64,000 nt of DNA from Congregicoccus sp964517665. Its GTDB lineage: Bacteria; Verrucomicrobiota; Verrucomicrobiia; Opitutales; Opitutaceae. The stretch is taken from positions 1-64,000 of the forward strand of contig CAZFCY010000001.1 of assembly GCA_964517665.1 (NCBI GenBank). Reading direction: 5' to 3'. A model generated the notes under the pieces. That model saw only the letters and a program-made list of their open reading frames with translations, ran no database searches and had not been told where the DNA came from. Position numbers and translations under genes: made by a program. Below, piece after piece: positions 49,561 to 58,786 of the stretch; within the stretch, counting starts at the first letter, position 1, and every line of letters begins with the position of its first letter.

Positions 49561-50997
49561 CTATCCCGCGGAGTTTTGCAGCACATCCAGGAGGGCGTGA
49601 AACTTCAGGTCCGTTTCCGCCAGCTCACGCGAAGGAACCGACCCATCCACGATGCCCGCGCCCGCGAAAAGACGGGCGCGCGCGCCATCGACGAGCGCGG
49701 AACGGATGCCGACGAGAAACTCGCCGCCGCCGACCGCGTCGGCCCAGCCCACCGGGCCGGCGTAGAGGCCGCGCGCGAACGGCTCGAGCGACCGGATGTG
49801 CGAGCAGGCCGCCTCGCGCGGCGTGCCCCCGACGGCCGGCGTCGGATGGAGGACCGCCACTGTATTCAGAATGTGGAGACCGTCCGGCGCCGCCGCGGTG
49901 ACGGGCGAGAGCAGGTGCTGCACGTTCGACACCTGCCGCAATCTCGGCCGGGCGCTCACCTCGGGAGCCAGCCCGAGCGAGAGCAGCCGGCGGACGAGCG
50001 AATCGACGACGAGCGCGTGCTCGTGCAGATCCTTCCCGCTCCGGAGCAGCCCGGCGCCGAAGGCCGCGTCCTCGCTCGCGGTGCGGCCGCGCGGCGCGGA
50101 ACCCGCGAGCGCCTCGGTCAGAATCTCGCGCCGCCGCATGCGCACGAGCCGCTCCGGGCTCGCGCCGATGAAGCTCTGTCCCTTTCCGTTTCCGAAGGAA
50201 AACGCATAACAATCCGGAAAGCGCCCGCGCAGGGTGTTGAGCAGCGCGAGCGGATGAAACGCCTGCGATGAAACCGCGTCGAACGCCCGCGCGAGGACGA
50301 TCTTCCGGAAGGCGCCGCCATGGATCAACTCGAGCGCCGTCGCGACGGCGCGCTCGAAACCGCGCTCCGTTCCGACTTCGCGCGTCCGCACCTCCGCCGC
50401 CGATGTTTCACGCGGCGAGCCGGCGTCGTTTCCATATTCGAAAGCTCGAAACTTCCCGCTCGCGCGCCACACGCGCTCGACCATGGGCTCGATCGGCGAA
50501 TCGGCGGCGACGAGCAGGTTCGCGACCGCGGTGTATCGATCCTCGCGACGGCCGACCTGCCAGCGCGGGACGAAGATCGTCGCCGCGGGAAAGGGAAACT
50601 CCGGCTCGGAACGATCGAAAAATCCGAAGCCACAGAAAAAATGCGGTCCGGAAAAAGGCAGGTCGAGGTCGCCCACGGCGATCGTATGATCGAGCGTTTC
50701 CTCCATGAAGCGCCGCGACTGCTCGAACCGGTCCGCGCCCTCGGGCGTGAAGCGGACGACCGCTTCCGCGCCGGCCACGGCCATGCCGCCAGCCGCGCGC
50801 TCGCAATAGAAATGCAGTTCCCCCGGCTCGTAGATCGACTCGAGCACCGCGAGCGGATCGAGCATGCCGGCCTCCACCGAAATGCTCACCAGTTGCGGGC
50901 GGCCACGCGCCGCGGCGGCCGCGCGACAATCCTGAAGAAACGCCTGCAGCGCTTTGCGCGAACCGGTGTCGGCGGGATTGAGCGGAAGTCGCTTCAT
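49561..50997 (-). CDS. menF: Isochorismate synthase
   Basis: Converts chorismate to isochorismate, the first menaquinone-specific step. Chorismate-binding motifs are present in the C-terminal half: FRKIVLARAFDAV, FIGASPERLVRMRRREI, EALAGSAPRGRT and HPTPAVGGTPREAA. At 478 residues it is full length from MKRLPLNPAD. Its start codon lies 2 nt from the 100-N assembly gap, so the promoter and any upstream operon member are not visible. The menC, menE and menA genes are not in the window. Confidence 0.94.
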   Translation of the reverse strand: MKRLPLNPADTGSRKALQAFLQDCRAAAAARGRPQLVSISVEAGMLDPLAVLESIYEPGELHFYCERAAGGMAVAGAEAVVRFTPEGADRFEQSRRFMEETLDHTIAVGDLDLPFSGPHFFCGFGFFDRSEPEFPFPAATIFVPRWQVGRREDRYTAVANLLVAADSPIEPMVERVWRASGKFRAFEYGNDAGSPRETSAAEVRTREVGTERGFERAVATALELIHGGAFRKIVLARAFDAVSSQAFHPLALLNTLRGRFPDCYAFSFGNGKGQSFIGASPERLVRMRRREILTEALAGSAPRGRTASEDAAFGAGLLRSGKDLHEHALVVDSLVRRLLSLGLAPEVSARPRLRQVSNVQHLLSPVTAAAPDGLHILNTVAVLHPTPAVGGTPREAACSHIRSLEPFARGLYAGPVGWADAVGGGEFLVGIRSALVDGARARLFAGAGIVDGSVPSRELAETDLKFHALLDVLQNSAG

Positions 50998-50999
50998 CG

Positions 51000-51099
51000 N
51001 NNNNNNNNNNNNNNNNNNNNNNNNNNNNNNNNNNNNNNNNNNNNNNNNNNNNNNNNNNNNNNNNNNNNNNNNNNNNNNNNNNNNNNNNNNNNNNNNNNN
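51000..51099. other. Assembly gap (100 N, size probably nominal)
   Basis: One hundred undetermined bases between menF and metG. A repeat that broke the assembly, a promoter or a small gene could be hidden here. The adjoining genes are intact on both sides: the menF ATG ends at 50997 and the metG stop begins at 51100. Confidence 0.99.
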
Positions 51100-52623
51100 T
51101 CAGGCCGTGACCGGCCGCGGAAACAGGATCGCGGTTTCCCCGACCTTCGCTCCGGCCAGATTCGCGCTCCAGACGAGTTCCTCTTTCCAGGTCGGAGCTT
51201 CTCCGGCGCCGAGGAGCGCGCGCACGCGTTCGGCGGTCGCGGGCATGACCGGCGTGAGGAGCGCGACGATCAGGCGCAAGCCTTCGGCCATCGTGGCCAG
51301 CGTGGTTTCCAGCGCCTGCCGGTCGGCGGGTTCGGCGGACTTGCCGAGCTTCCAGGGCGCGCGCTGTTCGGCATAGCGGTTGATCGCGGCGGCGAACTGC
51401 ATCGTGCGCTCCAGGGACTGGTGAAATTGAAACTCGTTGTTCAATGCGATCACGGCCTCGCGCGTCGCGTCCCATGAGTCGCGAATCTCCCGGTCGAGGT
51501 CGTCGAGCGCGCCCGCCGCGGGAACGACGCCGTCGCAAAAGCGGTTGGTCATGTTCAGCGTGCGGTTGGCGAGATTGCCCAGCGTGTTGGCGAGTTCGCC
51601 CTGATAACGCGCCATGAACTGTTGCAGCGAGAAATCGCTGTCCTGCCCGACGCTCATCTCACGGATGAGGAAATAACGCAGCGCGTCCGCGCCGTAGTGG
51701 TCCACGAACTCGATCGGATCGATGAAGTTGCCCGTGCTCTTGGACATTTTCGCGCCGTTGATCGACCACCAGCCGTGCACGAGGAGCGACCGCGGAGGCT
51801 CGATGCCCGCGGCCTTCAGCATGATGGGCCAGTAAACCGCGTGCGGCGGCACAAGGATGTCCTTGCCGATGACGTGAAAATCGGCGGGCCAGGCCGTCCC
51901 GCGCGCGGCGACCGCGGAGTAGTAGTTGAGCAGCGCGTCGAACCAGACATAGGTCACGAAGGCGTCGTCGAACGGCAGCGGGATCCCCCACTCCAGCCGC
52001 TCGCGCGGACGCGAGATGCACATGTCGTTCAACGGCTCGCTGAGAAACTCGAGCACCTGCTTCTGGCGGTAGCGCGGGAGGATGAAACTGTCGTTCGATC
52101 GAATATATTCGATCAGCCAGTCCTGATAGTTGCGCAGCCGGAAAAAATAGTTGGCCTCCGTGATTTCCACCACCTCGCCGAACAGCTCCGGCCAGCTTCC
52201 GTCCGCGTCGCGATCCTTCTCCTGGAGAAACTGTTCCTGGCGCGTGCTGTAGTAGCCTTTGTACTCGGCCTTGTAGATTTCCCCGTTGTCGAAAAGACGT
52301 TGCAGGATCTCGTGCACGACCCGCTTGTGCCGCTCCTCCGTCGTGCGGATGAAGTCGTCGTTGGAAACCTCCAGCTTCGCGCACAGGGCCTGGAACATGA
52401 CCGCGACCTCGTCCACGAACGCCTTGGGCTCGACTCCCTGGGCGCGGGCGGATTGCTGCACCTTCTGGCCATATTCGTCGAGGCCGGTGAGGAACCAGAC
52501 CTTGTCTCCCATCAGCCGGCGAAAACGCGCTATGACATCGGTCAGCACCTTTTCGTAAGCGTGCCCGAGGTGCGGTGTGCCGTTGGCGTAGTCGATCGCC
52601 GTGGTGATGAAGAACTCCTTCAT
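51100..52623 (-). CDS. metG: Methionyl-tRNA synthetase
   Basis: Class I synthetase charging tRNA-Met. The HIGH-type motif NGTPHLGHAYEKV is near the N-terminus and the KMSKS loop INGAKMSKSTGNFIDP is at about residue 300. The anticodon-binding helical domain ends at residue 507 with no C-terminal EMAP/Trbp111 dimerisation domain, the short form common in many bacteria. There is no zinc-knuckle Cys cluster in the connective domain. The start MKEFFITTAI at 52623 is the conserved N-terminus. The stop directly borders the assembly gap. Confidence 0.96.
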   Translation of the reverse strand: MKEFFITTAIDYANGTPHLGHAYEKVLTDVIARFRRLMGDKVWFLTGLDEYGQKVQQSARAQGVEPKAFVDEVAVMFQALCAKLEVSNDDFIRTTEERHKRVVHEILQRLFDNGEIYKAEYKGYYSTRQEQFLQEKDRDADGSWPELFGEVVEITEANYFFRLRNYQDWLIEYIRSNDSFILPRYRQKQVLEFLSEPLNDMCISRPRERLEWGIPLPFDDAFVTYVWFDALLNYYSAVAARGTAWPADFHVIGKDILVPPHAVYWPIMLKAAGIEPPRSLLVHGWWSINGAKMSKSTGNFIDPIEFVDHYGADALRYFLIREMSVGQDSDFSLQQFMARYQGELANTLGNLANRTLNMTNRFCDGVVPAAGALDDLDREIRDSWDATREAVIALNNEFQFHQSLERTMQFAAAINRYAEQRAPWKLGKSAEPADRQALETTLATMAEGLRLIVALLTPVMPATAERVRALLGAGEAPTWKEELVWSANLAGAKVGETAILFPRPVTA

Positions 52624-52941
52624 GGTGCGTGTCTTTTGAAAACGAAAGGGGAGAAACCTACCGGCGCGCGACACGCCTGCAACTGGAAAGAACCCACCGC
52701 CGCCGCCGCCGGCCGAACGCCGGCCTTCCCTCGTTCCACATGCTTCCGTCGTTCAGCGCTCCGCGGCGCTCATGGGTAGAATTACTGCGGCCGGCCGCGC
52801 GTCCCCGCATCTTCGCAGAGGTTTGTTCCTAGAGGGTTCAACGGCAGGAGGGGTAAACCCGCTGTGATTCGATGTCCGGCGCGCAAGAACGGGAAAACCC
52901 CGCTTACCGGAGCGGCTTTCCCTCCGACGGATGTCGCTTGA
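52624..52941. other. Divergent non-coding region between metG and pilin genes
   Basis: In these 318 nt I see no gene. It contains a CCG-repeat tract and a small inverted repeat (GCCGGCCGAACGCCGGC near 52708-52724) and should hold the promoters of metG and the pilus genes, but no boxes stand out. Confidence 0.5.
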
Positions 52942-53577
52942 ATGTCTCTTGCATGCGATAGGCCTGTCCTCACCACGCCGCCAACCGTCAGGTCGCGAAG
53001 CTCCCGAGCCCGGCGCGCGCCCGGCCGCAAGGCGGGCATGACGCTCGTCGAGGTCATGGTTTCCTTCGGCATCTTCGCCTTCGCCGCGACCGGCGTGGTC
53101 GCGAGCATCGTGCAGGTCCGAAAGCTCGCCTACAGCAACCTCTCTCAAGGCTACGCCTACGCGGCCGCCCAAAGTGTGCTGGAGGAGATCATCCGCATAC
53201 CGCCCGCCAGACTCGCCGATCCGGACGAGACTTCGGTGACGGTCAAACTCGCCACGCTCACGAGCAAAAACCTCACCTCCATGACCGATGTCGAGCTGCC
53301 GTGGAGCGACGGCGCGACCACGTTCACCGACATCGGCACGACCTCGGAGGGCATCCTCACCGACGCGGCCTATATCGCGGACTCGAACACCATCCGCACC
53401 CAGCGCTTCATGCGCATGCGCGTCAATCTCGAGCGCACGATCGAAGACAGCAACAACCGCGTGCGCGTGACCCTCCGCTATCAATGGGCCATCCCCGACC
53501 GGAAGGCCGGCGACGGCAGCCCCCTCTACCTCGCCGGCGAGCTGCGGACGATCCGCTCCACCGCATTGAGATTCTGA
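52942..53577 (+). CDS. PilV/type II pseudopilin-like protein
   Basis: A 211-residue protein with a type IV prepilin signature: a basic leader ending KAG, cleavage before MTLVEVMVSFGIFAF (Met+1, Glu at +5), then the hydrophobic helix. The leader from ATG 52942 is long (32 residues); a later start is possible but no better codon is evident. The globular part (VLEEIIRIPPARLADP) resembles minor pilins such as PilV. It is first of three linked genes that probably form a minor pilus or secretion complex. No pilus motor genes are in the window. Confidence 0.8.
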   Translation: MSLACDRPVLTTPPTVRSRSSRARRAPGRKAGMTLVEVMVSFGIFAFAATGVVASIVQVRKLAYSNLSQGYAYAAAQSVLEEIIRIPPARLADPDETSVTVKLATLTSKNLTSMTDVELPWSDGATTFTDIGTTSEGILTDAAYIADSNTIRTQRFMRMRVNLERTIEDSNNRVRVTLRYQWAIPDRKAGDGSPLYLAGELRTIRSTALRF

Positions 53578-53585
53578 ACACGCTC

Positions 53586-54302
53586 ATGAAAACCAGCTCG
53601 AGACGCGGCTTCAGCCTTCCCGAAATCGCCACCGTGGCGGGGTTGCTCGGATTGATCTCCACCGGCGTGATGGGATTCTTCATCCAGAGCCTCAAGAGCA
53701 GCAATGCCAGCGAGCAGCAGATCGAGCTGCTCTCGACCATGCGCACGTTCATGGACGAGATGATATTCAACGGCAGCCGCTCGCACGAATTCATTCTCTA
53801 CAACTCCATGGCCGCGGGCGACCGCACCCTGGAGAAACGCAAGGCCGTTCTCAACGCCGACAACGAAACCGAATCCGACGACGTCTGCCCCACCGGCGAC
53901 TTCGCCGTGTTCGTCTTCTACGAGCTTCCGAAGCCGTCCAGCCAGAGCAAATACCGCATCCAGAAACTCGTCGGTTACTATCTCGACAAAAAAGACTCCG
54001 GGCCGCCCGCCCTGGTGCGCATGACGATCGATCTCGGCGCCTCGCCCTCCACCGACACGGTCGAAGAGATCCTCTCCAGCCGCTGGGGCTCGGCCAAGCG
54101 CAAGACCGTCGCCGCCCGGGTGAGTCCGCTCGCCTTGAGCGATGGCTATAACGACGACACGACGCCACAGCTTTTCTACAAGCGCGCGAGCCAGAACATC
54201 GCCGTGTGCGGGCAGTTGCTGCAGAGCACGGCCAAACTCAACACGAAGGACGGGCGCACCCAGACGCGCACCTTTTACTTCACCGTGACCGTGCGATCCT
54301 GA
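53586..54302 (+). CDS. Prepilin-like (PilW/GspJ type) protein
   Basis: The ATG at 53586 follows the previous stop by 8 nt. A short leader SSRRG precedes FSLPEIATVAGLLGLISTGV, a recognisable prepilin cleavage site and N-terminal helix with Glu at +5. The 238-residue protein continues as a mixed alpha/beta domain with no identified family; position and size suggest a PilW/GspJ-like minor pseudopilin. Same operon as the PilV-like and PilX-like genes. Confidence 0.75.
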   Translation: MKTSSRRGFSLPEIATVAGLLGLISTGVMGFFIQSLKSSNASEQQIELLSTMRTFMDEMIFNGSRSHEFILYNSMAAGDRTLEKRKAVLNADNETESDDVCPTGDFAVFVFYELPKPSSQSKYRIQKLVGYYLDKKDSGPPALVRMTIDLGASPSTDTVEEILSSRWGSAKRKTVAARVSPLALSDGYNDDTTPQLFYKRASQNIAVCGQLLQSTAKLNTKDGRTQTRTFYFTVTVRS

Positions 54303-54309
54303 GAAACAC

Positions 54310-56667
54310 ATGAGCACCCACCTTGCACTCACACTGGCCGGCCACCGCGGAAAAAGGGGCAGCTCCCTCGTCCTCGTCATCATCCTCACCTTCGCGCTCA
54401 CGATCGTCGTCGCCAGCCTGCTCCATTCGCTGCTCAGCGACAAGCGCCTCAACCGCCGCATCAGCCTGGCCGGCGAGGCCCGCGGCGCCGCGGAGGGAGC
54501 GGTCGAAGTCGCCGTCGCCGAGATCGATCGGCGCGCCGCCTCCTACTCCTCGCTGATCGACAATCCGTTGAGCGGCTTCGAGTTTCCAGAGGAGGTCAAA
54601 AACTTCCTCGGCGCAGGCAACGTCAGCGCCGCGTCGATCGCATTCAAGGCGGGAAATCTCTCGCCGCTGCCGGGCAAGCCGGTCGTGATCGACGGCACGG
54701 ATCCTTTCAACATTCCCGACATCGACAAGGGCAAGCCCGTCATCCTGCGTCATGCCTACGTCTATGGGAAGGCGACCGCGACCGATCCGGTCACCGGCCA
54801 GTCGGTCACGAGTTATATATCGAACATCGTCCAGATCCGCGAGCAGACGTGGCTCAACTACGCCATCTTCTACAATCTCGACATGGAAATGCATTCCGGC
54901 TCGAACATGGACATCGACGGCCCCGTCCATACGAACCAGATGGCATACCTCACCGCGGGCAATGGAGCGCACCTCCGCTTCTGGGGCTCGTTCACGACGC
55001 CCAAGGAAATCCTTCGCACCTACAAATACGGCGGCACCGTGACACACACCGGCAACGTATACTTCGCGCCGAAGGAGAATCCCACCGCGGCCCAGCTTCT
55101 GACCATGGCGACGAACGAGGATAGCAAAAAATCCAATTTCAAGACCTTCGCCGAGAACCGCTGGAAGGGCTTCGTGCAGGAGGAGCATTTCAGCGTTCCC
55201 GTCTTCAATCCGCCCGGCCTGCTCCAGTACGAGCCGGACAACCACGTGACGACTTCGGTGAACGAGATGCGCAACTCCGCCTACTCGATGATCGAGCCGC
55301 AGCTCGCCGCGGTCACCTCCGACAATCCCTCGACCAACACCTACGGCGGCTACAAGGGCGACGCGGTCGAGAATCAGAAGTTCTCCGCCCTCGCCGGGCT
55401 GACCATCCGGGTCAAGCCGGCTTCCACCTGGCCTTCGAAGCCCAGCCAGCATCCCACCAATCCCGGCTTCGAACTGGTTTACTATCTGGGTCAAAACCCC
55501 AATCGACCGGTCAACCGCAGCAACCTTCCCCGCCGCAACGCGGTCACCAAGCAGCCGGAGGAATACGTCATCGACCTCAGCCGGATGGATCCAGTCCTGC
55601 TCGGCACGCTCAACGACGCCGTCAAGATCATAGAATATGACGAATCAGGAACCAAGAACGGCAACAAGGATCTTCTGGAAACCAGCGGACGCTACGGCAT
55701 CTACGACCGCCGCCAGGGCTACCAGGGCAGCACCAGCAACAACGGGTTGAACGGCGCGCATCACACGCTTCAGATCGACCTCGACAAGTTCAACGACTTC
55801 ATCAGATCCGACCCGGATCGGTGGATCGATCAGATGGATACATCCGTCAAGGTCTATGATCCCGATGTGTCCTACTCGGGCATCGTTTACGTTCAGTTTC
55901 CCCTCGTCCCCCTGAGCAACAGCGCGGTCGCCGCCCGTGTGACGACCGACAAGGTCCGGCCCGCCGTGGCCCCGACGACCTCGACTCCGGGATACGCGGT
56001 GGTGCTGCGCAACGGACAAGTCCTTCCCTCCCTGCCCACCAATCTCAGCCTCCGCGACGACGGCTTCACCTTCGCCACCAACGGTCCCGTCTATATCATG
56101 GGTCACTACAACGCCGACGGACTCAGCGGCACGGGCTCGTCGAGCGCGCCGGATACGACGAATCCCCTGGCAAACACCGAGCTTCCCGCGCTCATCGCCG
56201 CCGATGCCGTCACGCTGCTCTCAAGCGACTACAAGGATGGCGACATGAAAAAAAGCGCGACGACGCTGAACGACGCCGCGTTTACCGAGGTCTCGACCGG
56301 AATCATCGCCGGAATCGTCCCGACGCGGCTGAACACGTCCGGCAAGGGAACCAACGACCAATGGGCAGGCGGCGTCCACAACTTCGTGCGCTTTCTCGAA
56401 AACTGGTCGGGGGACACCTACCGTTACCGTGGATCGGTGGTTTGCCTCTTCGAGAACGAGGTTTCGAAAGGCCCGTGGTATCAGAACAAGTTCACCTATT
56501 GGTACAACTTTCCGCAACGCGACGTCGGCTATCACACCTACTTTGCCGGCGGCAAATTCCCGCCCGGCCTTCCGGTCATGCGCACGGTTCGGCGCATCAG
56601 CGTTTCCGATATAACAGCCGCTGAATACAACGCCGGACCACCCACCCCGCCCGCGGCCGCGAATTAG
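54310..56667 (+). CDS. Large PilX-N-like surface protein
   Basis: At 785 residues it is much larger than a usual minor pilin. The N-terminus resembles PilX_N: a short basic segment then SSLVLVIILTFALTIVVASL with no classical G/FxxxE cleavage site. A long, mainly beta extracellular part follows, rich in Asn, Thr and Gly (HSGSNMDIDGPVHTNQMAYL; NGPVYIMGHYNADGLSG), resembling repeat-containing polymer-forming or pilus-tip proteins. It begins 7 nt after the preceding gene. Possibly a pilus-tip adhesin or a surface-assembly protein; the function is not established. Followed by a strong palindrome. Confidence 0.7.
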   Translation: MSTHLALTLAGHRGKRGSSLVLVIILTFALTIVVASLLHSLLSDKRLNRRISLAGEARGAAEGAVEVAVAEIDRRAASYSSLIDNPLSGFEFPEEVKNFLGAGNVSAASIAFKAGNLSPLPGKPVVIDGTDPFNIPDIDKGKPVILRHAYVYGKATATDPVTGQSVTSYISNIVQIREQTWLNYAIFYNLDMEMHSGSNMDIDGPVHTNQMAYLTAGNGAHLRFWGSFTTPKEILRTYKYGGTVTHTGNVYFAPKENPTAAQLLTMATNEDSKKSNFKTFAENRWKGFVQEEHFSVPVFNPPGLLQYEPDNHVTTSVNEMRNSAYSMIEPQLAAVTSDNPSTNTYGGYKGDAVENQKFSALAGLTIRVKPASTWPSKPSQHPTNPGFELVYYLGQNPNRPVNRSNLPRRNAVTKQPEEYVIDLSRMDPVLLGTLNDAVKIIEYDESGTKNGNKDLLETSGRYGIYDRRQGYQGSTSNNGLNGAHHTLQIDLDKFNDFIRSDPDRWIDQMDTSVKVYDPDVSYSGIVYVQFPLVPLSNSAVAARVTTDKVRPAVAPTTSTPGYAVVLRNGQVLPSLPTNLSLRDDGFTFATNGPVYIMGHYNADGLSGTGSSSAPDTTNPLANTELPALIAADAVTLLSSDYKDGDMKKSATTLNDAAFTEVSTGIIAGIVPTRLNTSGKGTNDQWAGGVHNFVRFLENWSGDTYRYRGSVVCLFENEVSKGPWYQNKFTYWYNFPQRDVGYHTYFAGGKFPPGLPVMRTVRRISVSDITAAEYNAGPPTPPAAAN

Positions 56668-56668
56668 C

Positions 56669-56694
56669 CGGGACGAGCCCCGGGACTCGTCCCG
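56669..56694. terminator. Palindrome after pilin operon
   Basis: The 9-nt arms CGGGACGAG (56669-56677) and CTCGTCCCG (56686-56694) enclose the loop CCCCGGGA, just after the TAG stop and before the convergent SDR gene. It could terminate both operons. There is no T-tract, and the sequence looks like another REP-type family. Confidence 0.5.
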
Positions 56695-56720
56695 CCATCC
56701 TCGGGTAAACCGTATCGCGG

Positions 56721-57509
56721 CTAGATCGTCATCGAGGCGTAGCCGCCGTCGACCACGATCTCTTCGCCGGTGATGAACGATCCGGCGCCGCCGCTCGCAA
56801 GCAGGAGCGTGGCCCCGATCAGCTCGCGCGCTTCGCCGAACCGCTGCATCGGCGTGTGGCCGAGGATGCTTCCCACCCGCTCGGGCGAGAGGATTTTTCG
56901 ATTCTGCTCCGCGGGAAAAAAACCGGGCACGAGCGTGTTCACCCGCACGCGGCTCGGCGCCCATTCGCGCGCGAGGTTTTTCGAGAGGTTGTGCACCGCG
57001 GCCTTGCTCGCCGAGTAGGTGAAGACGCGCGAGAGCGGAATCAGCCCCGACATCGAGCCGAGGTTGATGATCGATCCGCCCTCGCCGCGCTCGACGAGGT
57101 ATTTGCCGAAGATCTGGCAACCGAGAAACAAGCCCTTGTAGTTCACGGTCAGGATGCGATCGACCTCGTCTTCCGTGATGTCGAAGAACGGCGTCGCCGA
57201 GTTCACGCCCGCGCCGTTGATCACGATATCGATCCGGCCGGCGCGCGCGATCACGGCGTCGCGCAGCCCTTCGAGTTCCTTCCGGCTCGTGGCTTCGGCG
57301 GCGTGAAACCACGCCTTGCCGTCGGCGGCCGCGATTTTCTCGAGCCGCGCGGCGGCCTTGTCGGGATTGCGACCGACGAGGACAACCTCCGCGCCCGCGC
57401 CCGCGAGCCCCCCGGCCATCGCTCCGCAAAGTTCGCCGGTGCCGCCGATGACGACGGCGACCTTCCCGGCGAGGTCAAAAAGTGAGTTCAGATAATCGGC
57501 TGGTGACAT
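56721..57509 (-). CDS. Short-chain dehydrogenase/reductase, sugar-acid type
   Basis: A 262-residue SDR with the cofactor motif VIGGTGELCGAMAGGLA, the NxAG-like INGAGVNSATP, catalytic Ser in NLGSMSG and YSASKAAV (Tyr and Lys). It ends GEEIVVDGGYASMTI. The long ELCG variant and the context with a sugar-acid LacI cluster point to a mannonate, fructuronate or gluconate-type oxidoreductase, but this is inferred. It is last in the minus-strand cluster, 18 nt after the Ldh-family gene. Confidence 0.88.
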   Translation of the reverse strand: MSPADYLNSLFDLAGKVAVVIGGTGELCGAMAGGLAGAGAEVVLVGRNPDKAAARLEKIAAADGKAWFHAAEATSRKELEGLRDAVIARAGRIDIVINGAGVNSATPFFDITEDEVDRILTVNYKGLFLGCQIFGKYLVERGEGGSIINLGSMSGLIPLSRVFTYSASKAAVHNLSKNLAREWAPSRVRVNTLVPGFFPAEQNRKILSPERVGSILGHTPMQRFGEARELIGATLLLASGGAGSFITGEEIVVDGGYASMTI

Positions 57510-57527
57510 GAGTGATTCCGCGCGCGG

Positions 57528-58625
57528 TCAGACGGTGTGGTTTTTGAAAGAGCCGCGATCCCACGGCTGCCCGCCCGCTTCGTGGGCGATCTCGTCGAAG
57601 GCATCGAGTTCGGCCTTCGTGAAAAGAAGCCCGCCGGCCGAGGCCGTGTGTTTCGCCCAACCGGCCTCGATCTGGCCGGGGAGCATCGACTTCTCGTTGC
57701 CGTGCCCGAGCACGTCGGCGATCACGGCCTCGATGTTCTCCGCCTGATTCCGGCCCTTCGCGAACGCGCCGCCGTTGATCGCGTCGGGATGGATGACCTG
57801 GAAGAAGAAACAGCACGTGTGCTTGTCGTCCGGCTGCTGTTCCCAGCGGCTGCGCAAGGTCGGGAGCGAGCCGCCGATGAAGCCGGCCACGATCTCGTTG
57901 ATGAGCGAAAGGCCGTAACCCTTGTGCGCCCCGAAGGGCAGAAGCGACTTCGCCTTCGCCGGGTCGGTCGTGGGCACGCCGTTTTCGTCCACCGCCGCGT
58001 CGGGCGGGAGGGATTTCCCTTCGCGCGCGAGCTGTTGCACGCGGCCCATCGCGACGACCGACGTCGCCCAGTCGATCACGATCGGGTAGCCGACGGCCTC
58101 CGTCGTCGGAAAGCCCCACGAATGCGGATTCGTCCCGAGCGTGGGAAACCTGCCGCCGAACGGCACCACCTCGGCGAGCGCGGCCGTGCAGTTGGTGTAG
58201 GCGATATAGCCGCGGCGCGCCGCGTCCATCACGTAGCCGCCGCCCCAAAGGTAGTGAAACGCGTTGTCGACCGAGACCGTGCCGACGCCGAACTCGTCGG
58301 CCAGCCGGATCGCCTCGGCCATCGCGCGGTAGGCGGTGGACTGGCCGAGTTTTTTGTTCGCGTTCCAGATCTTCGTGGCGGCGAAACGCGATGGCTTCTC
58401 CTCGATCCGCGCGCCCGGCACGCAGCCTTTCGATCCGGAGCCGAAGAGGTGGTCGAGGTGAAGCGCCTTGATCGCGTTGTGCGTGCGGATGCCGTGGCGG
58501 GAGGCCTCGGCGCAGAAGCGCGCGCCCTCGGCGGCCTCGTCCGCATCGTATCCACGTTTCTGATACGCTGCCTGGACGAGCGCGTTGTGCGCGGATTCAG
58601 GGACGACAAAATAATTCTCGGACAT
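57528..58625 (-). CDS. Ldh-family NAD(P)-dependent oxidoreductase
   Basis: A 365-residue member of the malate/L-lactate/ureidoglycolate dehydrogenase family (type 2 fold, not Rossmann). Family motifs include SRHGIRTHNAIKALHLDHLF at the N-terminus, RYxGT-like SVDNAFHYLWGGGY, NCTAALAEVVPFGGRFPTLG with TNPHSW (nucleotide site) and FGAHKGYGLSLINEIVAGF. It oxidises a 2-hydroxy acid or reduces a 2-keto acid; the substrate is unknown. A nonad-repeat hairpin separates it from the D-2-hydroxyacid dehydrogenase upstream. Confidence 0.9.
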   Translation of the reverse strand: MSENYFVVPESAHNALVQAAYQKRGYDADEAAEGARFCAEASRHGIRTHNAIKALHLDHLFGSGSKGCVPGARIEEKPSRFAATKIWNANKKLGQSTAYRAMAEAIRLADEFGVGTVSVDNAFHYLWGGGYVMDAARRGYIAYTNCTAALAEVVPFGGRFPTLGTNPHSWGFPTTEAVGYPIVIDWATSVVAMGRVQQLAREGKSLPPDAAVDENGVPTTDPAKAKSLLPFGAHKGYGLSLINEIVAGFIGGSLPTLRSRWEQQPDDKHTCCFFFQVIHPDAINGGAFAKGRNQAENIEAVIADVLGHGNEKSMLPGQIEAGWAKHTASAGGLLFTKAELDAFDEIAHEAGGQPWDRGSFKNHTV

Positions 58626-58677
58626 GGCGTTGAATCAGCAGTTGAACCACGGAGGTCGGACTGACGGAAATTGCACA

Positions 58678-58755
58678 AAAGGTAACAAAGGAAACGAAGG
58701 CGATGAAATCCAGAGGAAGCTGATTTCTGGCGGCTTCGTTCTCTTCGTTGCCTTC
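58678..58755. repeat. Nonad-phased hairpin element, 3+3 units
   Basis: The left arm 58678-58704 is three 9-nt units (AAAGGTAAC, AAAGGAAAC, GAAGGCGAT). The right arm 58729-58755 holds the inverted set (GAAGGCAAC, GAAGAGAAC, GAAGCCGCC on the other strand), with a 24-nt loop. It lies inside the operon between the D-2-hydroxyacid and Ldh-family dehydrogenase genes. Same family as 39821-39883. Confidence 0.78.
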
Positions 58756-58786
58756 TGTGAAGATGGTCTTTCCCCGTGGTGAAAAG

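Noticed and set aside
52097..52114. 18-nt perfect palindrome GATCGAATATATTCGATC
   Set aside because: It lies within metG coding for conserved residues (LIEYIRS) and has no second copy, so coincidence of codons is the simplest reading.
52624..52941. T-box or S-box-like leader for metG or a tRNA in the divergent region
   Set aside because: No conserved T-box sequence, tRNA arms or terminator pair could be found by eye.
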